Shown in pieces: positions 1 through 10,166 of a stretch of 63,036 bases of DNA. The DNA comes from Ophiocordyceps camponoti-saundersi (nom. inval.) (Eukaryota; Ascomycota; Sordariomycetes; Hypocreales; Ophiocordycipitaceae), in the NCBI GenBank assembly GCA_003339415.1, contig PDHQ01000050.1:128950-191985 (forward strand), in the 5' to 3' direction. Position numbers and translations under genes: made by a program. The stretch's first letter is position 1; every line of letters begins with the position of its first letter. The notes under the pieces were generated by a model. It was not told where the DNA came from and searched no databases. It saw nothing but the letters and a program-made list of their open reading frames with translations.

Positions 1-69
1 GGAGGAGGAGGAGAGACAAGGAAGAGTGGGGAGATGAGGTATTGGTGGGGGGGGGGGGGGGGGGTTGGG

Positions 70-104
<35 letters not shown>

Positions 105-412
105 GGAGAGGGATATATAAAGTGAGGCGCCTCAAATTCATCTCATTTCGTCACCAGGTACCTGTCTGAGATAGCTGCGCGCAACCTATTAAGCCTCCGC
201 CAAAAGACAACCTGCAAAATCCCTTGTCCAGTCCACATGCCCCAACCCTCCATGCCGCTTAAGGTAGCTGAGCTTGGCGCCAACAACCTTGACGAGATGG
301 CGTCCGAGCAGGAACGATTATAGACGGGTATTGTATATAAAACATGTGCCAAAGAAGTGAAGAAAGAAAAGAGGGAGCATCGCTCCGTGGTCGGTCAAAA
401 GGCGCCCACACT
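1..412. other. 3' flank of the CFEM gene with long G tracts
   Basis: No gene is seen. Two G homopolymers stand out at 47-64 and 72-103 (the second about 32 G), followed by a TATATAA stretch at about 113-119. The rest is the presumed 3' UTR and downstream flank of the minus-strand CFEM gene. Tracts this long are prone to assembly error. Confidence 0.7.
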
Positions 413-1162
413 CTACATCATGAGGGCAGCCAGGCCGGCGGCAGCGAGCAGGCCGGCGGCAGGGGCAGCCGTCATCTGAGCCTATTGTTGCATCATGGTC
501 AGCTTTCATAGTCCGAATGGAAGAGAAAAAAGATGTTCTGGGCCACTTACGGCGAGGCCATGGCTGGTAGAGGTGGTCGAGCCAGCGGTGACCGTGGTGG
601 TAGTCTCAGCTCCAATCGTGGTGGTGACGAGGGGCGTCGAGGCGAGCGAGCCACCAGAGGAGAAGGTGCTGAAGACGGTGGCAACAGTCGTCTCGGCCGA
701 GGCAGTGGCGGGAGGAGGAGCGACGACGCCAGAGTTCTTTGGGCCGAATGCGTTAGTCAAAGCCTTCGTCTTCCGCGGATTCGAAGGAGGACAAACAGTG
801 GGGCCACCAGCAGAGGTGTTGATGCCGTTGACGTCGATCTGAACACCGTTCTGGGCGCAGGTGTTCTTGGCGTCGTTGAGGGCGTCGACGACGAGCTGGC
901 CGTTGTTGCAGGCCTGGGCAACGCAGTCGCGGATACCGAAGACCCAGTCCTGCTTGGTGCAGAGGCACTTGAAGTCGTTGTTTTGGCAGCCCAGAGACTC
1001 AGCCTTCTGAGTGTTCATGCTGTTGAGGCAGTCCGTCTGATCATCAAGACCGTCAGTAGGGCGGCCGGAGCTACCAGAGCGGGGGCAACCTACAGGGCAC
1101 TGGGGAAGGCCCTGAGCGGCGACGGCAGCAGCCAGAGAGACAGCGAAGACAGCGGACTTCAT
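413..1162 (-). CDS. GPI-anchored CFEM-domain cell-surface protein
   Basis: Predicted secreted, GPI-anchored CFEM protein of the wall or plasma membrane; the family includes haem-binding, adhesion and virulence proteins. Three exons: 1094-1162, 551-1036, 413-481 (207 aa). A signal peptide (MKSAVFAVSLAAAVAAQ) precedes the Cys-rich domain: after removal of a 57-nt intron (GTAGGT donor, TACTGAC branch, CAG acceptor) the first cysteines become QCPTDC, the canonical CFEM opening. SLGC, KCLC, RDC, QAC and NTC follow. A Ser/Thr-rich linker and a 23-residue hydrophobic tail encoded by exon 3 (AAGLLAAAGLAALMM) fit a GPI signal. Intron 1 is in frame without a stop, so unspliced reading gives a wrong cysteine spacing. 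The start is the ATG directly before the signal peptide. Ligand unknown. Confidence 0.88.
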
Positions 1163-4100
1163 TTTGACTGAGTGATTAAAATTGACTGTGGAAGTTGGGA
1201 ACCGAGTCAGTAAGAGTGAAAAACGATGGCGGGGGAGGTTGAAGAAGCGTGAAGCTCGCACAAGGATGGGCAAGAGGTGGGATGATAGGGCAAACGAGAT
1301 GGATGAGGGTAAAACCGAGTCGAGGTGATGTTGATGACGATGAGAAGTGAATCAGAGGTAGATGCAGAGATGAGGGAGGGAGGGTGAGGGGGGAAAAAGG
1401 ATGCGAGATGGAAGTGGTGGGTTGTTGTTTTTTTTCTGTGCGGGAAAAAAAAAGCGCGGAAAATTTTTGACGAGAGATGGGGAGGGAAAGGAAGAGATGG
1501 AGAGGAAAGAAGAGAGAGAGAGAGAGAGAAAGCGCGCGCTGACCTGATATTGTCGAAATAGTAGAGTCGAAGAAGAACGAGAGGAAGTGGAGAGAGAAGA
1601 GAGGGATAAGTGGTTGCTTGAGGACGAAGACGGTGGTGGTGAGAGAAGAAGAAGAAGAAGAAGTGAGTGTTTGTTTGTGAGTGTGAGTGTGAGAGTGTGG
1701 GATGAAGAAGTTGGTTGGAAGGGCGGCGAAGCGAGGAGATTTATCTGGCGAAGGAAAGGCAGGTGCGCATCATCGGGTTGCCAGCTGCCAGGTGCGACTT
1801 ACACCACGCTTGCCGAGAAAGGTACGTTCCCCCTGCGCTTTCTCCCCTCCCCCCCCGCCCAAGCCGAGCGAACAGCGTCTTCTGCGCTCCGCCGGGAGCC
1901 AAGGCACCGCTGGAAAAGCGCCCGAGCGAGAGAGCGAGAAGGCCGCAATAGGGATGGGACAGCAAACGGCGTACGGAAGGCCTGGGGGCTGCGGGGGCGC
2001 TAGAGGCGGGTGGGGGGGGCTTCTTGTCGCTGCTGGTCGAAGCGTGGCGGGCCTTGTCTGTCTGTCTGTCTGTCTGTCTGTGTCTCTGTCTCTGCCTCTC
2101 TGCCTCTCTCTCTCTCTCTCTTGCCCTCTCTCTCTCCCCCCAGCCTGTCTTCTCCACACATCAATCCACCACCCATCCTTCCCTCCGCTCCGGCAGTCTC
2201 CTCCTCGAGGGCATGGGCGCTTGCCAAAGTGTGACCTCACCCGGGTGCCACGGGAGGCCGTCGTTGCTGGTCGTCCGTACTCCCACGCACCGGATCTATC
2301 CGACAGCAAGCACCACCACCAGCTACCTCCTAGCACCCAGCCTGCTAGCGTAGTAGGTAGGTAGGAAGTCAGTAGGTGGGTAGGTAGTAGCTAGCTTTCT
2401 ACCTTCTCCTGGCCTCCCTTGCCTCTACCTGCAAATTTTCTGAATAGCATCCCTCTGCGTACCTACCTACTACTACCCACCTGCCTGACAGCCCGTCTAC
2501 CCACTGGGTTCCATGGTAGGAAGGTGGTAATTTTCTCGACGGCAGGCTACAGCCTCGCGGCAGAGCGCATGCCTCAAGGGGTCAATAGGAAGAAAGTTGT
2601 GTATTATGGACAAGGGCCCAGTGACAAACTTGCCATGCGTGCCTGCTCGAGTGGTACCTCTACGGCACAGCAGCAGGTCGTGTTCCCATGGTTGGAGCGC
2701 CCACCCGTCTGAAGTGAGGCCGAGGCACCGAGTCACCAACCCATATCCATAGCTCTTTTTTCTCGCGCCTGTCTAGTACGTATCCATCTCATGAAGTGAA
2801 ATCACCCAAAAAAAATCAACGTCGTCATTTGCTTCTACTCCTCAAACACGGTTTTTTCCCATTCCACCATCGTCCTCCTACCTCCTGGTATAGAGACAGG
2901 TTCTATTAACCTTTGCGTCATCCCCAGTCCGCCGCGCCGGGATCTCCTCTCCAATGGAAAAAGGAACGCCTTGGCGCCCCGCCATGCTACGACGTCAGCC
3001 TCCTCCAGGTACAGGACAGAAGCCCGTTCGATGTGTACAAGGCCAGGTCCGCCAGAACCAAGGCTTAACTGATTACGTAGGAGACAGTAGGGATTTTTCC
3101 TCTTTTCATGGCGGGATTTTTCCTTCTCTCAAAATAGTTGGAAGCTTCTTTCCGTTGGCTTCAAACTCTCTTTTAATTGCGCCTTTCCGGCATCTAGTCT
3201 TTTCTACCTGCTTTTTCTTCTCCCCGTTCTGCGCTAATCGAGCGGCTGACGATTAGGAGATGGGAGCTAGCCGGCCATCCTAGTCTGCACAGTGGGGAAG
3301 GCACCAAGACTTGCTTTCCCCACTCTCGACTACGTCTGCGATGACTACAACGAACGACGTCGATCCAACTTGTAATTGAAGCCACACGCTAACAACGAGC
3401 CTTAATCCGATGCGCGGTATTCTGTTCCTGATTTGCCCACCAGTGTCTCTCCCCGTCCCCCCCTTTGCCTCCCGCATACCTGCCAATCAATGCCACTCCT
3501 ATCAGCTACCTATGTATGTAGTTAGTAGACAGGAACCTAGGTAGATATCCGTAATGTGATATTTGCTTCCATATGTCGTCGTAATCACACAATTCGACAT
3601 TCATTCTCCTTCGTCGTCTCTCTGCTCTCGCTCTCCGCCACCCTTGTCCCTATGCAGCGACGTGAGTTTTCCCTCCCATTTCGCCGGACTGAAGCAAGCT
3701 TTCCACGCCTACCGCCGACGCTTTCTCTCCTAACCCTTCGTCATCGCCAGGCACCAAAATATCCGCCGGTTGCCGTTTGCGTCCGACGCTCCAGCCTCAC
3801 CTTCAACGAGGTTCCCGCCACAGCCGCCATTCAGCCACAGTTCCCACTTTACAGGCACCTCTTACGTCATTGCAGGCTATCAGCCCAACTCAACTCGTCT
3901 CATGGCAAAGCCACCGACCTACCGGGCATTAGAAATTCCCCTATCTTCAGCGCTCTAACGGACATCAACACCAATCACGCCTCTCTGAAGGAAGCTTGCC
4001 TGCGTCTTCCTCTCCCCTTCCCCTCCCCCATTAAAATCGTCTCCGTCTTACCCGTTCCTCCCCAAAACCTTGCCCAGGCCCCCCGCACGTCATGGCCCGG

Positions 4101-4764
4101 CCCTCCATTCATCATCACCGCGGCGCCAACGAGGGATCGTCTCTGCCGCTGCATGCCACGTGTAACGCAGCAAAGGGCCCTCTTGTTTGTCTACCACCAA
4201 GGCAGAGAAGAGATGGAAGAGGAAGATACAGTCACAGTCTGACACACATACAGAGAGAGAGAGATAGAGGGAGAGGAAGAGAGAAAGAGGGACAAGGACG
4301 GTGAAAAAGAAAAGAAGAAAGAAACACAGGGGGATGGCCAATGTCTCACGCCGATTGCCGAGACCTTGTCTCGCTTCGTTGCTGGACTCGCCAAACGCCC
4401 TCACCTCGTTGGTTGTCGGTCAACCCGAGTATGACGACAAGCTCCCTTCCCCCTTGTTAGCAATTCTACAGCCCAACGTCGTGCCTCGTCGCAAGTACAT
4501 ACACGTATACACGTCGTCAGTGGCCAAGTCGCTGCCCTCTGCGGATACATTTCCCTCCCCTGTCCGGGACACAGAGATGAAACGAGGACGCGTAACTTGT
4601 ACACTAGCAGCTTCTCAATGCCGGTATAACTCTTGTCTACTACCAATACACACCACCTCAATGTATGTCCCACCTTTGTCCGTCCCAATGCCATTAAATC
4701 CGATCGTCGATAATACACGTGCACGTCGTTTCATCTGAGCCTGTCCACGTCTCCAGCCTCATCC
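1163..4764. other. 3.6-kb spacer rich in microsatellites
   Basis: No convincing gene. It carries the presumed 5' UTR and promoter of the CFEM gene (purine-rich 1340-1660), a TCTG repeat at about 2056-2085, CT-rich tracts, TAGGTAGG motifs near 2350-2395 and 3530-3545, and a GAGA tract near 4253-4275. Open frames such as 3556-4242 are compositionally simple and show no recognisable domain. A non-coding transcript cannot be excluded. Confidence 0.6.
2056..2130. repeat. TCTG/TCTC microsatellite
   Basis: About seven TCTG units are followed by impure TCTC/CTGC repeats in a spacer. All open frames across it are low-complexity. Confidence 0.85.
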
Positions 4765-7660
4765 CTACCCGCTGCACATTTCACATGCTTGAGGGTTCTC
4801 GATGCTGCCTATTGCATCCTGTCAGCATCCCGTCTCGTCTCAAAACCGGGGTTGGAGGGGGGGAAATATGGTACTCACAGGCCAACACAGCATCCGAGTA
4901 AATGTCATGCTCACGCTCTTCACTGGCCTCCTCCTTGTCCTCCGACTGCTCCTCGGCCTGCCCCTCCTTGATTCCATCTGACGAGGGCTCCGTCGGCAGC
5001 ACCCGTGGGCTGTCGCCGTCAACCTTTTCCGCCTTGATCGCAGGCGGCTTGCTAGGCGACGCCAACGGTAGAGGTGTGGCGTCGGCCCCCTTAACCTCTC
5101 GAGGCGGCGTCGTGTTGGGCGTCGGGATCCCGTTAGGGTCGACGACGACGACCTTCGCCACCGGCCGCGATGCAATCACCGGCATCGCCATGTAGCTGGT
5201 GCCCGCCGGCGCCGTCCGTTTCTTGGGCATCCGCTCTCGGCCGACGTTGGTGTCGGCCACTAGGAGCGCCTCTTGATCGACGGTAAATTGGATAGGCGCC
5301 GCCGCCGCCTGCGTACGGAGGTAATACATGCCCGTCTTGAGGCCCAGCTTCCAGCCGGCAAAGTGCATGCTTGTGATCTTACCCATGGTAGGATCCTTCA
5401 TGTGGATGTTCAGCGACTGCGACTGGTCGATAAAGGCGCCGCGGTCGGCCGCCATCTGCACAACTTGGCGTTGCGAAATCTCCCAGACCGTCTTGTAGAG
5501 GGCCTTGATGTCGGCTGGGATGTTGGGGATGTTCTGGATCGACCCGTTCTCCGCGATGATCCGGTTCTTCATCGCATCCGACCAGAGTCCCATGTCGACG
5601 AGGTCCTTGAGCAGCCACGGGTTCACCACCTGGAACTCGCCCGCCAGCACGCGCCGCTGGTAGATGTTGGACGTGTACGGCTCGAAGCACTCGTTGTTGC
5701 CAAGAATCTGCGACGTGCTAGCCGTTGGCATGGGCGCCACCAGCAGGCTGTTGCGCACGCCGTGCTCCTTGATCTGCGCCCGCAGCGGCTCCCAGTCCCA
5801 GAGATCCGACGGCTTGACGTCCCACATGTCGAACTGGAGGATGCCCTGGGAGACAGGCGAGCCCTCATACGACGAGTACGGGCCCTGCTCCTTGGCCAGC
5901 TCCGTCGAAGCCGTCAGGGCTGCGTGGTAGATGGTCTCGAAGATCTGCTTATTGAGCTGCTGCGCCTCCGGAGACTCAAACGGCATCCGCAGAGCCAGGA
6001 AGGCATCGGCCAGGCCCTGGACGCCGACGCCGATGGGACGGTGGCGCATGTTGCTGTTGTACGCCTCTTGCACCGGGTAGTGGTTGACGTCGATGATTCT
6101 GTTGAGGTTGCGGACGACGACCTGCGTCACGTCGTGCAGTTTCTGAAAGTCGTAGCAACCCTCGTCGTAGTCGACAAAGGCCGGCAGGGCCAACGACGCC
6201 AGGTTGCACACGGCCACCTCATCGGGCGCTGAGTACTCGATGATCTCGGTGCACAGATTGGAGCTGCGGATGGTGCCAAGGTTCTTTTGGTTGCTCTTAC
6301 GGTTGCAATGGTCCTTGTAGAGCATAAACGGGTTGCCCGTCTCTGTCTGAGCCTCGAGGATCGAGTACCACAGCTTCTGGGCGCGGATCGTCACGCGGCC
6401 GCGTCCATCGCGCTCGTACTGCTCGTAAAGAGCCTCGAATTCATCACCGTAACAGTCAGCCAAACCAGGGCACTCGTTGGGGCACATCAGCGTCCATTCG
6501 CCGTTTTCCTTGACACGCTTCATGAACAGATCGGGGATCCAGAGGGCGAGGAACAGATCGCGAGCGCGCATCTCCTCCTTGCCGTGATTCTTGCGCAGTT
6601 CCAGGAAGTCGAAGACGTCGGCGTGCCACGGCTCCAGATAGATGGCGAAGGCTCCAGGCCGCTTGTTGCCACCTTGGTCAACGTAACGGGACGTATAGTT
6701 GAAGACACGTAGCATGGGCACGATGCCGTTCGATGTACCGTTAGTCCCAGCTATGTCGGAGCCGGTGGCGCGGATGCGGTGGACGTTGAGCCCGATGCCT
6801 CCCGCCATCTTGGAGATGATGGCGGTCGTCTTGAGCGTGTCGTAGATGCCCTCGATGCTGTCCTCTTTCATGTCGACAAGGAAGCACGACGACAGCTGGC
6901 CATTGGGAATGCCGGCGTTAAAGAGGGTGGGTGAGGCGTGAGTGAAGAACTTATTCGACATGAGATTGTACGTCTCGATGACACGCTCAATGTTGTCTCC
7001 CCAAATGCCGATGGCGACACGCATGATCATGTGCTGCGGCCGCTCGACGACCTTGCCGTCGAGCCTGAGAAGGTAGGACCGCTCTAGCGTCTTGAAGCCA
7101 AAGTACTGATAATTGAAGTCCCTGTCATAGACAATGGCAGAGTCGAGCTCCTCCTTGTGCCTCATGACGCACTCATACGTTTCCTTTGAGATTCTGGGCG
7201 AGGAACGCTTGTTCTTTGGGCTGACGTAGTGATAAAGATCGTTGACGACCGAAGACCACTGCTTCTTGGTTTGCTTGTGGAGGTTGGAGACGGCGATGCG
7301 GGCCGCCAGGATGGCGTAGTCGGGATGAGTGACGGTCATGTAGGCAGCTGTCTCGGCAGCCTGAGGCAGATTCATCTGTTATAAGCAGGCAGGAGAGAGA
7401 TACAGAAGGAACTGGTGCTCACGAGATCATCCAACTGGATAGTCGTGACGCCGCCGTAAACGCCCGAGATGACCTTTTGGGAGATGGCGACAGGATCAAC
7501 GTGCTCCGAGTCAAGGCCATAACAGAGCCGAGATACACGAGCCGTGATCTTGTCGAATTGGACGCGCTCCTGACGTCCATCTGGAGATGTGATTTAGCTT
7601 TCAGGCTGTTAAAGATGGCGACAGAGGGCATCGAAACGTACCGCGCTTTTTGACGTACAT
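4765..7660 (-). CDS. RNR1: Ribonucleoside-diphosphate reductase large subunit
   Basis: Class Ia RNR large chain, which reduces NDPs to dNDPs for DNA synthesis in the cytosol together with the small subunit. Four exons: 7642-7660 (19 nt), 7423-7580, 4879-7360 and 4765-4808, giving 900 aa. The N-terminus ([19 protein letters not shown]) is the ATP-cone activity site. Redox Cys218 lies in SSCFL, and the NLCTEI loop (about N427, C429, E431) supplies the radical-site residues. The long acidic, Pro-rich linker ends in a 44-nt last exon encoding [13 protein letters not shown], whose CxxC is the shuttle cysteine pair that re-reduces the active site. Exon 3 could instead begin 15 nt upstream at another AG; the chosen acceptor gives the conserved [12 protein letters not shown]. 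It diverges from the TatD gene. Family assignment is essentially certain. Confidence 0.97.
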
Positions 7661-7843
7661 GGCTGGCGAAACGAGCCGATAGCCGAACAAGATGGATGGG
7701 GAACAGAAGATAAGCGAGTCGATCTGAGTGTGAACGACTGCCTGGGTCAGGCGAGCGATGTTTGGAGATGTGTAGGTAGATCTGGGGGGGGCGGAGGAAG
7801 GGGGAGGATGGCGACGTTTTATATGACGGCGCGTGTCTTTGTG

Positions 7844-7849
7844 ACGCGT
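7844..7849. promoter_or_regulatory. MCB-like element (ACGCGT) near RNR1
   Basis: A perfect palindromic ACGCGT lies 184 bp upstream of the RNR1 ATG. RNR1 is a classic MBF target in yeast, so the site is plausible, but a 6-mer can occur by chance. Confidence 0.5.
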
Positions 7850-8120
7850 TGGTTATTGCCAGATTAGCGCGAAAAACACGCGGCAAGGCAATTAAAGAGG
7901 TTCCACCTGATTACGTACGCGGATATGACCAATCGCCCCCCCCCCCCCCTTGCCTCTTAATTACGCGCCTCGCTCGCTGGGGAATGATGAAGATAAGTTT
8001 TCTATAATTGGCAGCCCGTGCCTCGATCGACTTGCGTATCCAATAATCAGGAATTCTCCTCTATTAGGAACCACAATGCCTTGCTTGTATAGCCTCTTTG
8101 CACTCGATTGTACGTGCCTG

Positions 8121-8126
8121 ACGCGT
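8121..8126. promoter_or_regulatory. MCB-like element (ACGCGT) near the TatD gene
   Basis: Second ACGCGT in the same spacer, 135 bp before the TatD ATG. Two copies within 300 bp strengthen the case for G1/S control of both genes. Confidence 0.45.
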
Positions 8127-8260
8127 CTCAGCACCTCGTCTCTGAAAGTGGCTTGTCGCGCTATCACGTGAGATAAGACATGTAATCTACTTCCACGTGA
8201 CTGTCTTGAATTCTGCGTCCTCCTTCATGGCCAACTGCGTCTATTCGGCTGAGAGCGGCC

Positions 8261-10131
8261 ATGATTCTTAGCAGGACTCATGTTCTTTGTCGGCTTGCTA
8301 GATCACCAAGAAGGTCTCTACTTAGCAAATTGCGCAGCCACCGGTCACTGAACTACGTGCCAGAGATGACCTCTGCAGAGCCGTACGTGCCACGTTATAT
8401 CGACGTATGCATCACCAACCAGCGTCTGAGCGCACAAATCTACTCAAGCTGACAACCTACCGGGCTCACGAGCTAGATCGGCATCAATTTGACGGACCCC
8501 GTCTATAGCGGAGTGTACCATGGCACACAACATCATCCTGGAGACCTGGCCGCCGTCATCAACCGGGCTCATGAAGTCGGATGCTCCAAGCTTATCGTGA
8601 CGGGCTCCGATATCCGAAGCGCGTGGGATGCGCTCAAGCTCGCAGATGAACACCGTACGTCTGAAATCACGAGCTTGCAGACGTTTGCTCACCTACTGTC
8701 CCAGCTACCGTTTACGCTACCGCCGGCATCCATCCCTGCAGCAGCTCTGCATTCTCTGGGCCGAGCCCGCTTGACCCCGATGAAATTATAGTAGATCCGG
8801 ACAAGTCCGCTGCCGTCGAAGTCGAGCTCAAGGCTCTCATCGGCCATGCAAGATCCTACAACCCGCATAATCTCGTTGCCTTTGGCGAGTTTGGCCTCGA
8901 CTATGACCGGCTAGAGTTCTGCAACAAGACGGTACAATTGCATTCATTCAAGACGCAGCTAAAAATAGCCGCCTTGCTTGATCCGCCACTTCCTCTCTTC
9001 CTCCATTCTAGAGCAGCGCACAAAGATTTCGTTGCTTTGCTTAAAGGCGCCTTCGGCTCACGCTTGGAAAGGCTTCGCGGGGGTGGCGTCGTGCATAGTT
9101 TCACCGGCACGTACGAGGAGATGATGGAGCTCCAGGACCTCGGCCTGTACATCGGAGTCAACGGCTGCAGCCTCAAGACCAAGGAGAACTGCGACGTCGT
9201 GTCCAAGATTCCCCTCGGATCCATCATGCTCGAGACGGACGGGCCTTGGTGTGAGGTGCGACAGAGTCACGAAGGATGGCAACGTCTGCTAGCTTCCAAG
9301 CCCGTGCCGAAGCCAGAACCAGACCAACCGCAAAAGCGCCCCAAAAAGAAAAAGGGAGAAGCAAACAAGGCAGAAGGGGAAAGTGAGATGCCCAGAAGAT
9401 ACAGACTCGTCAAGAAAGAAAGATGGGAGAAAGACGTCATGATCAAGGGTCGCAACGAACCGTGCAATATCGAGCTCGTTGCCGAAATAGTAGCCCTCCT
9501 CAAGGGGGTCACCGTGGAGGATATCTGCGAAGCAGCTTGGGCGAACACAGAGGAGTTGTTTGGACTCGCAGACAAGGACTTGGACGACAAGGCAGCCTGG
9601 CTTGACGACCATGCCGACTACGGGGGAGATGTCCACAACGCCAGGGGCTTCCACAACGGTCGTTACGTGGGACCTTGCCGCCGGCCAAAGAAACGCTATT
9701 CCTCAGAGCCGCATGTCATTTTGAAAGAGACCGCCACTGCCAATGACGACTCGGGTCGGCCCATCGCAGAGGATGCCGATTGGGAAGCGAATCCTGACGA
9801 CGATGAGGCGAAGCATGCGGATGATGAGGCGATCGGACTTGACGAGGGGGAAATCGGGCTCGAGGATGATTACGTCGACAACGAAGTCGGTTACAATCCA
9901 TCGCGCAAGGATAAGGACGAAATGGAATACCTCCTGCAGAAGCTCAGAGTAGAGGACAGACGCGAGGCTGAACAGGGGATGAACGAGAAACCGGATGACG
10001 ATTGTTACGAGCTGATGGCGGATGACTTTGAGAAAGAGGAGCTCGAGGCTGAGTTTAACGAGGGCGGCAAAAATCTTGATCATCCGGGAGCAAGACCGGG
10101 AAGAAGACGGCGGCGAAGGTCAAGTAGATAG
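8261..10131 (+). CDS. TatD-family metal-dependent deoxyribonuclease
   Basis: TatD-type nuclease (amidohydrolase fold, two metals; 3'-5' exonuclease activity in repair or apoptosis-like DNA decay). Exons 8261-8404, 8477-8654 and 8705-10131 give 582 aa. Family blocks appear in order: DIGINLTD, YATAGIHPC, FGEFGLDYDR, FLHSR, VHSFTGT and LETDGPW. The first 35 residues are Arg-rich with no acidic residues, like a mitochondrial presequence; an internal Met (MTSAEPYVPRYID) could start a cytosolic form. After the TatD fold (to about residue 440) there is an acidic extension of some 140 residues ending in an Arg-rich tail, which is atypical of the family. Its stop lies 35 bp from the stop of the convergent CHL4 gene. 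Confidence 0.9.
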
Positions 10132-10166
10132 AATGGAGGAACTGGTTCATACACTGCATGCTAGAC

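Larger units (their letters stand above)
7661..8260. promoter_or_regulatory. Shared divergent promoter of RNR1 and the TatD gene
   Basis: This 600-bp spacer separates the RNR1 start (minus) from the TatD start (plus). It holds two perfect ACGCGT MluI cell-cycle boxes (7844-7849 and 8121-8126), the MBF-binding element that drives G1/S genes in yeasts, plus a C tract near 7935-7950. MBF control is inference from the motif. Confidence 0.6.

Noticed and set aside
533..1171. 212-residue open frame on the plus strand
   Set aside because: Antisense shadow of the CFEM gene; Gly/Arg-rich composition comes from the reverse complement of Ser/Thr/Ala codons.
3556..4242. 228-residue open frame in the CFEM-RNR1 spacer
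   Set aside because: Pro/Ser/Leu-rich, contains repeat tracts, no domain, and no consistent start or splice context.
5273..6232. 319-residue frame on the plus strand
   Set aside because: Antisense to the RNR1 coding exon; such long shadows are expected in GC-rich coding DNA.
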